64,000 nucleotides of DNA from Glandiceps talaboti (Eukaryota; Hemichordata; Enteropneusta; Spengelidae), in assembly GCF_964340395.1 (NCBI RefSeq), contig NC_135557.1:652646-716645 (forward strand), written 5' to 3'. Shown piece by piece: positions 16,701 to 31,502 of the stretch; positions within the stretch are counted from its first letter, which is position 1, and the number at the start of each line of letters is the position of its first letter. The position numbers were made by a program, and so were the translations under genes. Under the pieces are notes generated by a model, which did not search any database, was not told the origin of the DNA, and saw only the letters and a program-made list of their open reading frames with translations.

Positions 16701-19700
16701 TAAACACTGTAGTAGTCTTACACATTGATTTAAACACTGTAGTAGTCTTACACATTGATTTAAACACTGTAGTAGTATTACACATTGATTTAAACACTGT
16801 ATTAGTCTTACACATTGATTTAAACACTATAGTTGTTTTACACATTGATTTAAACACTGTAGTAGTCTTACACATTGATTTAAACACTATATTAGTCTTA
16901 CACATTGATTTAAACACTAGTAGTCTTACACATTGATTTAAACACTGTAGTAGTCTTACACATTGATTTAAACACTATAGTTGTCTTACACATTGATTTA
17001 AACACTGTAGTAGTCTTACACATTGATTTAAACACTGTAGTAGTATTACACATTGATTTAAACACTGTATTAGTCTTACACATTGATTAAAACACTATAG
17101 GTGTTTTACACATTGATTTAAACACTGTAGTAGTCTTACACATTGATTTAAACACTATATTAGTCTTACACATTGATTTAAACACTGTAGTAGTCTTACA
17201 CATAGATTTAAACACTGTAGTAGTCTTACACATTGATTTAAACACTGTAGTAGTCTTACACATTGATTTAAACACTGTAGTAGTATTACACATTGATTTA
17301 AACACTGTATTAGTCTTACACATTGATTTAAACACTATAGTTGTTTTACACATTGATTTAAACACTGTAGTAGTCTTACACATTGATTTAAACACTATAT
17401 TAGTCTTACACATTGATTTAAACACTAGTAGTCTTACACATTGATTTAAACACTGTAGTAGTCTTACACATTGATTTAAACACTATAGTTGTCTTACACA
17501 TTGATTTAAACACTGTAGTAGTCTTACACATTGATTTAAACACTGTAGTAGTATTACACATTGATTTAAACACTGTATTAGTCTTACACATTGATTAAAA
17601 CACTATAGGTGTTTTACACATTGATTTAAACACTGTAGTAGTCTTACACATTGATTTAAACACTATATTAGTCTTACACATTGATTTAAACACTGTAGTA
17701 GTCTTACACATAGATTTAAACACTGTAGTAGTCTTACACATTGATTTAAACACTGTAGTAGTCTTACACATTGATTTAAACACTGTATTAGTCTTACACA
17801 TTGATTTAAACACTGTAGTAGTATTACACATTGATTTAAACACTATATTAGTCTAACACATTGATTTAAACACTATATTAGTCTTACACATTGATTTAAA
17901 CACTGTAGTAGGCTTACACATTGATTTAAACACTGTAGTAGTCTTACACATTGATTAAAACACTGTAGTTGTCTTACACATTGATTTAAACACTGTAGTA
18001 GTCTTACACATTGATTTAAACACTGTAGTAGTATTACACATTGATTTAAACACTGTATTAGTCTTACACATTGATTGAAACACTATAGTTGATTTACACA
18101 TTTATTTAAACACTGTAGTAGTCTTACACATTGATTTAAACACTATATTAGTCTTACACATTAATTTAAACACTGTAGTAGTCTTACACATTGATTTAAA
18201 CACTGTAGTAGTCTTACACATTGATATAAACACTGTAGTAGTCTTATAACACATTGATTTAAAAACTATATTAGTCATACACATTGATTTCAACACTGTA
18301 GTAGGCTTACACATTGATTTAAACACTGTAGTAGTCTTACACATTGATATAAACACTGTAGTAGTCTTACACATTGATTTAAACACTATATTAGTCTTAA
18401 ACATTGATTTAAACACTGTAGTTGTCTTACACATTGACTTAAACACTATATTAGTCTAACACATTGATTTAAACACTATATTAGTCTTACACATTGATTT
18501 AAACACTGTAGTAGTCTTACACTGTAGTAGTCTTACACATTGATTTAAACACTGTAGTAGTCTTACACATTGATTTAAACACTGTAGTAGTATTACACAT
18601 TGATTTAAACACTGTAGTAGTCTTACACATTGATTTAAACACTATAGTTGTTTTACACATTGATTTAAACACTGTAGTAGTCTTACACATTGATTTAAAC
18701 ACTATATTAGTCTTACACATTGATTTAAACACTAGTAGTCTTACACATTGATTTAAACACTGTAGTAGTCTTACACATTGATTTAAACACTATAGTTGTC
18801 TTACACATTGATTTAAACACTGTAGTAGTCTTACACATTGATTTAAACACTGTATTAGTCTTACACATTGATTTAAACACTATATTAGTCTAACACATTG
18901 ATTTAAACACTGTAGTAGTCTTACACATTGATTTAAACACTGTATTAGTCTTACACATTGATTTAAACACTATATTAGTCTAACACATTGATTTAAACAC
19001 TATATTAGTCTTACACATTGATTTAAACACTGTAGTTGTCTTACACATTGATTTAAACACTGTAGTACTCTTACACATTGATTTAAACACTGTAGTTGTC
19101 TTACACATTGATTTAAACACTTTAGTTGTCTTACACATTGATTTAAACACTGTAGTAGTCTTACACATTGATTTAAACACTGTAGTTGTCTTACATATTG
19201 ATTTAAACACTGTAGTAGTCTTACACATTGATTTAAACTCTGTAGTAGTCTTACACATTGATTTAAACACTGTAGTTGTCTTACACATTGATTTAAACAC
19301 TGTAGTAGTCTTACACATTGATTTAAACACTGTAGTTGTCTTACACATTGATTTAAACACTGTAGTAGTATTACACATTGATTTAAACACTGTAGTAGTC
19401 TTACACATTGATTTAAACACTGTAGTAGTCTTACACATTGATTTAAAAACTATATTAGTCTTACACGTTGATTTAAACACTCTAGTAGTCTTACACATTG
19501 ATTTAAACACTGTAGTTATTGATTAAAACACTGTAGTAGTATTACACATTGATTTAAACACTGTAGTAGTATTACACATTGATTTAAACACTGTAGTAGT
19601 CTTACACATTGATTTAAACACTGTAGTAGTCTTACACATTGATTTAAACACTGTAGTTGTCTTACACATTGATTTAAACACTGTAGTAGTCTTACACATT

Positions 19701-22700
19701 GATTTAAACACTGTAGTTGTCTTACACATTGATTTAAACACTGTAGTAGTCTTACACATTGATTTAAACACTGTAGTAGTCTTACACATTGATTTAAACA
19801 CTGTAGTAGTCTTACACATTGATTTAAACACTGTAGTAGTATTACACATTGATTTAAACACTGTATTAGTCTTACACATTGATTTAAACACTATAGTTGT
19901 TTTACACATTGATTTAAACACTGTAGTAGTCTTACACATTGATTTAAACACTATATTAGTCTTACACATTGATTTAAACACTAGTAGTCTTACACATTGA
20001 TTTAAACACTGTAGTAGTCTTACACATTGATTTAAACACTATAGTTGTCTTACACATTGATTTAAACACTGTAGTAGTCTTACACATTGATTTAAACACT
20101 GTAGTAGTATTACACATTGATTTAAACACTGTATTAGTCTTACACATTGATTAAAACACTATAGGTGTTTTACACATTGATTTAAACACTGTAGTAGTCT
20201 TACACATTGATTTAAACACTATATTAGTCTTACACATTGATTTAAACACTGTAGTAGTCTTACACATAGATTTAAACACTGTAGTAGTCTTACACATTGA
20301 TTTAAACACTGTAGTAGTCTTACACATTGATTTAAACACTGTATTAGTCTTACACATTGATTTAAACACTGTAGTAGTATTACACATTGATTTAAACACT
20401 ATATTAGTCTAACACATTGATTTAAACACTATATTAGTCTTACACATTGATTTAAACACTGTAGTAGGCTTACACATTGATTTAAACACTGTAGTAGTCT
20501 TACACATTGATTAAAACACTGTAGTTGTCTTACACATTGATTTAAACACTGTAGTAGTCTTACACATTGATTTAAACACTGTAGTAGTATTACACATTGA
20601 TTTAAACACTGTATTAGTCTTACACATTGATTGAAACACTATAGTTGATTTACACATTTATTTAAACACTGTAGTAGTCTTACACATTGATTTAAACACT
20701 ATATTAGTCTTACACATTAATTTAAACACTGTAGTAGTCTTACACATTGATTTAAACACTGTAGTAGTCTTACACATTGATATAAACACTGTAGTAGTCT
20801 TATAACACATTAATTTAAAAACTATATTAGTCATACACATTGATTTCAACACTGTAGTAGGCTTACACATTGATTTAAACACTGTAGTAGTCTTACACAT
20901 TGATATAAACACTGTAGTAGTCTTACACATTGATTTAAACACTATATTAGTCTTAAACATTGATTTAAACACTGTAGTTGTCTTACACATTGACTTAAAC
21001 ACTATATTAGTCTAACACATTGATTTAAACACTATATTAGTCTTACACATTGATTTAAACACTGTAGTAGTCTTACACTGTAGTAGTCTTACACATTGAT
21101 TTAAACACTGTAGTAGTCTTACACATTGATTTAAACACTGTAGTAGTATTACACATTGATTTAAACACTGTAGTAGTCTTACACATTGATTTAAACACTA
21201 TAGTTGTTTTACACATTGATTTAAACACTGTAGTAGTCTTACACATTGATTTAAACACTATATTAGTCTTACACATTGATTTAAACACTAGTAGTCTTAC
21301 ACATTGATTTAAACACTGTAGTAGTCTTACACATTGATTTAAACACTATAGTTGTCTTACACATTGATTTAAACACTGTAGTAGTCTTACACATTGATTT
21401 AAACACTGTATTAGTCTTACACATTGATTTAAACACTATATTAGTCTAACACATTGATTTAAACACTGTAGTAGTCTTACACATTGATTTAAACACTGTA
21501 TTAGTCTTACACATTGATTTAAACACTATATTAGTCTAACACATTGATTTAAACACTATATTAGTCTTACACATTGATTTAAACACTGTAGTTGTCTTAC
21601 ACATTGATTTAAACACTGTAGTACTCTTACACATTGATTTAAACACTGTAGTTGTCTTACACATTGATTTAAACACTTTAGTTGTCTTACACATTGATTT
21701 AAACACTGTAGTAGTCTTACACATTGATTTAAACACTGTAGTTGTCTTACATATTGATTTAAACACTGTAGTAGTCTTACACATTGATTTAAACTCTGTA
21801 GTAGTCTTACACATTGATTTAAACACTGTAGTTGTCTTACACATTGATTTAAACACTGTAGTAGTCTTACACATTGATTTAAACACTGTAGTTGTCTTAC
21901 ACATTGATTTAAACACTGTAGTAGTATTACACATTGATTTAAACACTGTAGTAGTCTTACACATTGATTTAAACACTGTAGTAGTCTTACACATTGATTT
22001 AAAAACTATATTAGTCTTACACGTTGATTTAAACACTCTAGTAGTCTTACACATTGATTTAAACACTGTAGTTATTGATTAAAACACTGTAGTAGTATTA
22101 CACATTGATTTAAACACTGTAGTAGTATTACACATTGATTTAAACACTGTAGTAGTCTTACACATTGATTTAAACACTGTAGTAGTCTTACACATTGATT
22201 TAAACACTGTAGTTGTCTTACACATTGATTTAAACACTGTAGTAGTCTTACACATTGATTTAAACACTGTAGTTGTCTTACACATTGATTTAAACACTGT
22301 AGTAGTCTTACACATTGATTTAAACACTGTAGTAGTCTTACACATTGATTTAAACACTGTAGTAGTCTTACACATTGATTTAAACACTGTAGTAGTATTA
22401 CACATTGATTTAAACACTGTATTAGTCTTACACATTGATTTAAACACTATAGTTGTTTTACACATTGATTTAAACACTGTAGTAGTCTTACACATTGATT
22501 TAAACACTATATTAGTCTTACACATTGATTTAAACACTAGTAGTCTTACACATTGATTTAAACACTGTAGTAGTCTTACACATTGATTTAAACACTATAG
22601 TTGTCTTACACATTGATTTAAACACTGTAGTAGTCTTACACATTGATTTAAACACTGTAGTAGTATTACACATTGATTTAAACACTGTATTAGTCTTACA

Positions 22701-23920
22701 CATTGATTAAAACACTATAGGTGTTTTACACATTGATTTAAACACTGTAGTAGTCTTACACATTGATTTAAACACTATATTAGTCTTACACATTGATTTA
22801 AACACTGTAGTAGTCTTACACATAGATTTAAACACTGTAGTAGTCTTACACATTGATTTAAACACTGTAGTAGTCTTACACATTGATTTAAACACTGTAT
22901 TAGTCTTACACATTGATTTAAACACTGTAGTAGTATTACACATTGATTTAAACACTATATTAGTCTAACACATTGATTTAAACACTATATTAGTCTTACA
23001 CATTGATTTAAACACTGTAGTAGGCTTACACATTGATTTAAACACTGTAGTAGTCTTACACATTGATTAAAACACTGTAGTTGTCTTACACATTGATTTA
23101 AACACTGTAGTAGTCTTACACATTGATTTAAACACTGTAGTAGTATTACACATTGATTTAAACACTGTATTAGTCTTACACATTGATTGAAACACTATAG
23201 TTGATTTACACATTTATTTAAACACTGTAGTAGTCTTACACATTGATTTAAACACTATATTAGTCTTACACATTAATTTAAACACTGTAGTAGTCTTACA
23301 CATTGATTTAAACACTGTAGTAGTCTTACACATTGATATAAACACTGTAGTAGTCTTATAACACATTAATTTAAAAACTATATTAGTCATACACATTGAT
23401 TTCAACACTGTAGTAGGCTTACACATTGATTTAAACACTGTAGTAGTCTTACACATTGATATAAACACTGTAGTAGTCTTACACATTGATTTAAACACTA
23501 TATTAGTCTTAAACATTGATTTAAACACTGTAGTTGTCTTACACATTGACTTAAACACTATATTAGTCTAACACATTGATTTAAACACTATATTAGTCTT
23601 ACACATTGATTTAAACACTGTAGTAGTCTTACACTGTAGTAGTCTTACACATTGATTTAAACACTGTAGTAGTCTTACACATTGATTTAAACACTGTAGT
23701 AGTATTACACATTGATTTAAACACTGTAGTAGTCTTACACATTGATTTAAACACTATAGTTGTTTTACACATTGATTTAAACACTGTAGTAGTCTTACAC
23801 ATTGATTTAAACACTATATTAGTCTTACACATTGATTTAAACACTAGTAGTCTTACACATTGATTTAAACACTGTAGTAGTCTTACACATTGATTTAAAC
23901 ACTATAGTTGTCTTACACAT
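10771..23920. repeat. Higher-order repeat blocks (3,933, 3,398 and 2 x 2,556 bp) within the 30-bp array
   Basis: The same marker cluster recurs at about 10,264, 14,197, 17,595, 20,151 and 22,707, giving block lengths of 3,933, 3,398, 2,556 and 2,556 bp. The last two blocks are nearly identical: the variant runs at 18,980-19,510 and 21,536-22,066 match, and 20,658-21,002 matches 23,214-23,558. Order is lost after about 23,920. From there to 30,056 the array consists of more scrambled single copies, with some local two-unit alternation around 24,800-26,000. Confidence 0.85.
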
Positions 23921-26900
23921 TAGATTTAAACACTGTAGTAGTCTTACACATTGATTTAAACACTGTAGTAGTCTCTCACATTGATTTAAACACTGTATTA
24001 GTCTTACACATTGATTTAAACACTGTAGTAGTATTACACATTGATTTAAACACTATATTAGTCTAACACATTGATTTAAACACTATATTAGTCTTACACA
24101 TTGATTTAAACACTGTAGTAGGCTTACACATTGATTTAAACACTGTAGTAGTCTTACACATTGATTTAAACACTGTAGTTGTCTTACACATTGATTTAAA
24201 CACTGTAGTAGTCTTACACATTGATTTAAACACTGTAGTAGTATTACACATTGATTTAAACACTTTATTAGTCTTACACATTGATTTAAACACTATAGTT
24301 GTTTTACACATTGATTTAAACACTGTAGTAGTCTTACACATTGATTTAAACACTATATTAGTCTTACACATTGATTTAAACACTGTAGTAGTCTTACACA
24401 TTAATTTAAACACTGTAGTAGTCTTACACATTGATTTAAACACTGTAGTAGTCTTACACATTGATATAAACACTGTAGTAGTCTTATAACACATTGATTT
24501 AAAAACTATATTAGTCTTACACATTGATTTCAACACTGTAGTAGGCTTACACATTGATTTAAACACTGTAGTAGTCTTACACATTGATATAAACACTGTA
24601 GTAGTCTTACACATTGATATAAACACTATATTAGTCTTAAACATTTATTTAAACACTGTAGTAGTCTTACACATTGATTTAAACACTGTAGTTGTCTTAC
24701 ACATTGATTTAAACACTGTAGTAGTCTTACATATTGATTTAAACACTGTAGTAGTCTTACACATTGATTTAAACACTATAGTTGTCTTACACATTGATTT
24801 AAACACTGTAGTAGTCTTACACATTGATTTAAACACTATAGTAGTCTTACACATTGATTTAAACACTGTAGTAGTCTTACACATTGATTTAAACACTGTA
24901 GTTGTCTTACACATTGATTTAAACACTGTAGTAGTCTTACACATTGATTTAAACACTTTAGTTGTCTTAAACATTGATTTAAACACTGTAGTAGTCTTAC
25001 ACATTGATTTAAACACTGTAGTAGTCTTACACATTGATTTAAACAATATAGTTGTCTTACACATTGCCTTAAACACTGTAGTAGTCTTACACATTGATTT
25101 AAACACTGTAGTAGTATTACACATTGATTTAAACACTGTAGTAGTCTTACACATTGATTTAAACACTGTAGGCTTACACATTGATTTAAACACTGTAGTA
25201 GTCTTACACATTGATTTAAACACTGTAGTAGTCTTACACATTGATTTAAACACTATAGTTGTTTTACACATTGATTTAAACACTGTAGTAGTCTTACACA
25301 TTGATTTAAACACTGTAGTAGTATTACACATTGATTTAACCACTGTATTAGTCTTACACATTGATTTAAACACTATAGTTGTTTTACACATTGATTTAAA
25401 CACTGTAGTAGTCTTACACATTGATTTAAACACTATAGTAGTCTTACACATTGATTTAAACACTGTAGTTGTCTTACACATTGATTTAAAAACTGTAGTA
25501 GTCTTACACATTGATTTAAACACTGTAGTAGTCTTACACATTGATTTAAACACTGTAGTAGTATTACACATTGATTTAAACACTGTAGTAGTCTTACACA
25601 TTGATTTAAACACTGTAGTTGTCTTACACATTGATTTAAACACTGTAGTAGTCTTACACATTGATTTAAACACTATAGTAGTCTTACACATTGATTTAAA
25701 CACTGTAGTAGTCTTACACATTGATTTAAACACTATAGTTGTCTTACACATTGATTTAAACACTGTAGTAGTCTTACACATTGATTTAAACACTATAGTT
25801 GTTTTACACATTGATTTAAACACTGTAGTAGTCTTACACATTGATTTAAACACTGTAGTAGTATTACACATTGATTTAAACACTGTATTAGTCTTACACA
25901 TTGATTTAAACACTATAGTTGTTTTACACATTGATTTAAACACTGTAGTAGTCTTACACATTGATTTAAACACTATAGTAGTCTTACACATTGATTTAAA
26001 CAATGTAGTAGTCTTACACATTGATTTAAACACTGTAGTAGTCTTACACATTGATTTAAACACTGTAGTAGTCTTACACATTGATTTAAACACTGTAGTA
26101 GTCTTACACATTGATTTAAACACTGTAGTAGTCTTACACATTGATTTAAACACTACATTAGTCTAACACATTGATTTAAACACTATATTAGTCTTACACA
26201 TTGATTTAAACACTGTAGTAGGCTTACACATTGATTTAAACACTGTAGTAGTCTTACACATTGATTTAAACACTGTAGTTGTCTTACACATTGATTTAAA
26301 CACTGTAGTAGTCTTACACATTGATTTAAACACTAAATTAGTCTTACACACTGATTTAAACACTGTAGTAGTCTTACACATTGATTTAAACACTACATAA
26401 GTCTTACACATTTATTTAAACACTGTAGTAGTCTTACACATTGATTTAAACACTGTAGTAGTCTTACACATTGATTTAAACACTACATTAGTCTTACACA
26501 TTGATTTAAACACTATATTAATATTACACATTGATTTAAAAACTGTAGTAGTCTTACACATTGATTTAAAAACTGTAGTAGTCTTACAAATTGATTTAAA
26601 CCAAACACTATATTAGTCTTAAACATTGATTTAAACATGGTAGTTGTCTTACACATTGATTTAAACACTATATTTGTCTAACACATTGATGTAAACACTA
26701 TATTAGTCTTACACATTGATTTAAACACTGTAGTTGTCTTACACATTGATTTAAACACTGTAGTAGTCTTACACATTGATTTAAACACTGTAGTAGTCTA
26801 ACACATTGATTTAAACACTGTAGTAGTCTTACACATTGATTTAAACATTGTAGTAGTCTTACACATTGATTTAAACACTAGTAGTCTTACACATTGATTT

Positions 26901-29900
26901 AAACACTGTAGTAGTCTTACACAGTGATTTAAACACTGTAGTAGTCTTACACATTGATTTAAACACTGTATTAGTCTTACACATTGATTTAAACACTGTA
27001 GTAGTCTTACACATTGATTTAAACACTGTAGTAGTCTTACACATTGATTTAAACACTGTAGTTGTCTTACACATTGATTTAAACACTGTAGTTGTCTTAC
27101 ACATTGATTTAAACACTGTAGTAGTCTTACACATTGCTTTAAACACTGTAGTAGTCTTACACATTGATTTAAACACTATAGTTGTCTTACACATTGATTT
27201 AAACACTGTAGTAGTCTTACACATTGATTTAAACACTGTAGTAGTCTTACACATTGATTCAAACACTATATTAGTCTTACACATTAATTTAAACACTGTA
27301 GTAGTCTTACACATTGATTTAAACACTGTAGTAGTCTTACACATTGATTTAATCACAGTAGTAGTATTACACATTGATTTAAACACTGTAGTAGTCTTAC
27401 ACATTGATTTAAACACTGTAGTTGTCATACACATTGATTTAAACACTGTAGTTGTCATACACATTGATTTAAACACTGTAGTTGTCTTACACATTGATTT
27501 AAACACTGTAGTAGTCTTACACATTGATTTAAACACTGCAGTTGTCTTACACATTGATTTAAACACTGTAGTAGTCTTACACATTGATTTAAACACTATA
27601 GTTGTCTTACACATTGATTTAAACACTGTATTAGTCTTACACTTTGATTTAAACACTGTAGTAGTATTACACATTGATTTAAACACTGTAGTAGTATTAC
27701 ACATTGATTTAAACACTGTAGTAGTCTTACACATTGATTTAAACACTGTAGTAGTCTTACACATTGATTTAAACACTGTAGTAGTCTTACACATTGATTT
27801 AAACACTGTAGTAGTCTTACACATTGATTTAAACACTGTATTAGTCTTACACATTGATTTAAACAATGTAGTAGTATTACACATTGATTTAAACACTGTA
27901 GGCTTACACATTGATTTAAACACTGTAGTAGTCTTACACATTGATTTAAACACTATATTAGTCTTACACATTGATTTAAACACTGTAGTAGTCTTACACA
28001 TTGATTTAAACACTGTATTAGTCTTACTCATTGATTTAAACACTGTAGTAGTCTTACACATTGATTTAAACACTACTAGTCTTACACATTGATTTAAACA
28101 CTGTAGTAGTCTTACACATTGATTTAAACACTGTAGTTGTCTTACACATTGATTTAAACACTGTAGTAGTCTTACACATTGATTTCAACACTGTAGTAGT
28201 CTTACACATTGATTTAAACACTGTAGTTGTCTTACACATTGATTTAAACACTGTAGTAGTCTTACACATTGATTAAACACTGTAGTAATATTACACATTG
28301 ATTTAAACACTGTAGGCTTACATATTGATTTAAACACTGTAGTAGTCTTACACATTGATTTAAACACTATATTAGTCTTACACATTGATTTAAACACTGT
28401 AGTAGTCTTACACATTGATTTAAACACTGTAGTAGTCTTACACATTGATTTAAACACTATATTAGTCTTACTCATTGATTTAAAACTGTAGTTGTCTTAC
28501 ACATTGATTTAAACACTATAGTAGTCTAACACATTGATTTAAACACTATAGTTGTCTTACACATTGATTTAAACACTGTAGTAGTCTTATACATTGATTT
28601 AAACACTGTAGTTGTCTTACACATAGATTTAAACACTGTAGTAGTCTTACACATTGATTTAAACACTGTAGTAGTCTTACACATTGATTTAAACACTGTA
28701 GTATTCTTACACATTGACTTAAACACTGTAGTTGTCTTACACATTGATTTAAACACTGTAGTAGTCTTACACATTGATTTAAACACTGTAGTAGTCTTAC
28801 ACATTGATTTAAACACTTTAGTAGTCTTACACATTGATTTAAACACTGTAGTTGTCTTACACATTGATTTAAACACTGTAGTAGTCTTACACATTGATTT
28901 AAACACTGTAGTAGTCTTACACATTGATTTAAACACTGTAGTTGTCTTACACATTGATTTAAACACTGTAGTAGTCTTACACATTGATTTAAACACTGTA
29001 GTTGTCTTACACATTGATTTAAACACTGTAGTAGTCTTACACATTGATTTAAACACTGTAGTAGTATTACACATTAATTTAAACAGTGTAGTAGTCTTAC
29101 ACATTGATTTAAACACTGTAGTAGTCTTACACATTGATTTAAACACTGTAGTAATATTACACATTGATTTAAACACTGTAGGCTTACACATTGATTTAAA
29201 CACTGTAGTAGTCTTACACATTGATTTAAACACTATATTAGTCTTACACATTGATTTAAACACTGTAGTAGACTTACACATTGATTTAAACACTGTAGTA
29301 GTCTTACACATTGATTTAAACACTGTAGTAGTCTTACACATTGATTTAAACACTAAATTAGTCTTACACATTGATTTAAACACTGTAGTAGTCTTACACA
29401 TTGATTTAAACACTACATTAGTCTTACACATTTATTTAAACACTGTAGTAGTCTTACACATTGATTAAAACACTATATTAGTATTACACATTGATTTAAA
29501 AACTGTAGTAGTCTTACACATTGATTTAAACACTGTAGTAGTCTTACACATTGATTTAAACACTGTAGTAGTCTTACACATTGATTTAAACACTGTAGTA
29601 GTCTTACACATTGATTTAAACACTGTATTAGTCTTACACATTGATTTAAACACTGTAGTAGTCTTACACATTGATTTAAACACTGTAGTAGGCTTACACA
29701 TTGATTTAAACACTGTAGTAGGCTTACACATTGATTTAAACACTGTAGTAGTCTTACACATTGATTTAAACACTATATTAGTCTTACACATTGATTTAAA
29801 CACTATATTAGTCTTACACATTGATTTAAACACTGTAGTAGTCTTACACATTGATTTAAACACTGTAGTAGTCTTACACATTGATTTAAACACTGTAGTT

Positions 29901-30089
29901 GTCTTACACATTGACTTGAACACTGTAGTTGTCTTACACATTGACTTGAGCACTGAATTGGTCTTACATACTGTCTTGCACACTATCAGTCTAATACATA
30001 TTGTCTTGGACACTGTTGTAGTGTTTGTCTAATACACTGTGACTTGGACACTGTATCTGTATTTGTCGTACCTTGGGTTGTCAGCTTAC

Positions 30090-30221
30090 ATGACGTTAAC
30101 ACTTTTGACCATTCTTTACACATTGCCTGAGGTACAGGTATCTCGATTTCTTCCTTCACGTCCATCTTTGGAATAAAGGATTTACGAACTTCTCTACGAT
30201 CCTTAAAATCACTATCAATGC
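30090..30221 (-). CDS. Internal coding exon B of an unidentified minus-strand gene
   Basis: Read on the minus strand, a pyrimidine-rich tract ends in tatttctag at 30,222-30,230 and is followed by 132 bases with only one open frame. A clean donor (gtaagctga, 30,089 down to 30,081) follows. The exon begins with two bases of a split codon, encodes 43 complete codons and ends with one base, so it is phase 1 on both sides. The peptide is charged and has no repeats; it contains IDSDFKDRREVRKSF early and CKEWSKVLTS at the end, unlike the surrounding minisatellite translations. It fits in phase directly after exon A (31,503-31,649), producing a Gly codon at the junction. I do not recognise the family. 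The downstream intron contains the 30-bp array and the next exon is outside the window. Confidence 0.7.
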
Positions 30222-30244
30222 CTAGAAATATAGAGGGTGTGCCA

Positions 30245-31434
30245 AAGAGTAGTGAGTTGGTGAGACAAACAGAAGGATCTATAAATTAAGAGGCATGTAT
30301 TACGTGTGTACATCAGTGTAGTTAGTTAGTGAGAAAAACAGAAGGGTCTATAAAGAGGCATGTATTACGTTTGTACAGTGTAGTGAGTTAGTGAGACAAA
30401 CAGAAGGATCTATAAAGAGGCATGTATTACGTTTGTACAGTGTAGTTAGTTAGTGAGACAAACAGAAGGATCTATAAAGAGGCATGTATTACGTTTGTAC
30501 AGTGTAGTTAGTTAGTGAGACAAACAGAAGGATCTATAAAGAGGCATGTATTACGTTTGTACAGTGTAGTTAGTTAGTGAGACAAACAGAAGGATCTATA
30601 AAGAGGCATGTATTACGTTTGTACAGTGTAGTTAGTTAGTGAGACAAACAGAAGGATCTATAAAGAGGCATGTATTACGTTTGTACAGAGTAGTTAGTTA
30701 GTGAGACAAACAGAAGGGTCTATAAAGAGGCATGTATTACGTGTGTACATCAGTGTAGTTAGTTAGTGAGAAAAACAGAAGGGTCTATAAAGAGGCATGT
30801 ATTACGTTTGTACAGTGTAGTGAGTTAGTGAGACAAACAGAAGGATCTATAAAGAGGCATGTATTACGTTTGTACAGTGTAGTTAGTTAGTGAGTAAAAC
30901 AGAAGGATCTATAAAGAGGCATGTATTACGTTTGTACATCAGAGTAGTTAGTTAGTGAGAAAAACAGAAGGGTCTATAAAGAGGCATGTATTACGTTTGT
31001 ACAGAGTAGTTAGTTAGTGAGACAAACAGAAGGATCTATAAAGAGGCATGTATTACGTTTGTACAGTGTAGTTAGTTAGTGAGACAAACAGAAGGATCTA
31101 TAAAGAGGCATGTATCACGTGTGTACAGAGTGGTGAGTTAGTGAGACAAACAGAAGGATCTATATTAAAGAGGCATGTATTACGTTTGTACAGAGTAGTT
31201 AGTTAGTGAGTAAAACAGAAGGATCTATAAAGAGGCATGTATTACGTTTGTACAGTGTAGTTAGTTAGTGAGTAAAACAGAAGGATCATCTATAAAGAGG
31301 CATGTATTACGTGTGTACAGTGTAGTTAGTTAGTGAGAAAAACAGAAGGATCTATAAAGAGGCATGTATTACGTTTGTACAGAGTAGTTAGTTAGTGAGA
31401 AAAACAGAAGGATCTATAAAGAGGCATGTATCAC
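30245..31434. repeat. 62-bp minisatellite (about 19 copies) in the intron between exons A and B
   Basis: The unit is 62 bp. A typical copy is 30,479-30,540, starting gaggcatgtattacg and ending gatctataaa. Copies vary by a few substitutions (tgtagt/agtagt, gacaaac/gaaaaac/gtaaaac) and small insertions such as an extra atc or atta. The array fills nearly the whole interval between the two minus-strand exons. Its proximal edge lies about 70 bases from the proposed donor of exon A. Confidence 0.95.
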
Positions 31435-31502
31435 TTCTACAGAAGATAAAAAGAATGATGCCGTATCAATATTGGCTGATAGCAGAGCCGTTTTAGATAT
31501 AC

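Larger units (their letters stand above)
1..30056. repeat. 30-bp minisatellite array (about 1,000 copies)
   Basis: The region is head-to-tail copies of a 30-bp unit; a typical copy is 741-770, beginning tacacattga and ending gtagtagtct. Variants are mostly single-base changes (gtagta/gtagtt/atatta in the last third) plus rare indels: a 2-bp loss giving cactagtag, a 1-bp loss giving tttaacac, and an insertion giving cttataaca. The 5' edge lies outside the window. The right edge decays: copies are regular to about 29,910, and diverged copies can be followed to about 30,056. Because 30 is a multiple of three and the unit lacks stops in some frames, long 10-residue-periodic frames appear on both strands (minus-strand unit MFKSMCKTTTV). 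They break at every indel and I do not regard them as genes. The array abuts the donor of the minus-strand exon at 30,090-30,221, so at least its right end is intronic in that gene. Confidence 0.97.

Noticed and set aside
298-30013. Many long minus-strand open frames with MFKSMCKTTTV repeats (and a plus-strand frame at 13,510-14,046)
   Set aside because: They are translations of a 30-bp tandem repeat, interrupted at each indel. They have no start context, splice signals or non-repeat domain, and several frames are open at once.
1-30056. CRISPR-like regular repeats
   Set aside because: Units are contiguous, with no unique spacers between them, and the context is eukaryotic.
31414-31502. Extension of exon A to the TAG at about 31,414 as a terminal exon
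   Set aside because: The frame runs into the 62-bp repeat and would leave exon B unconnected. The donor at 31,502 matches exon B in phase. I keep the extension only as an alternative.
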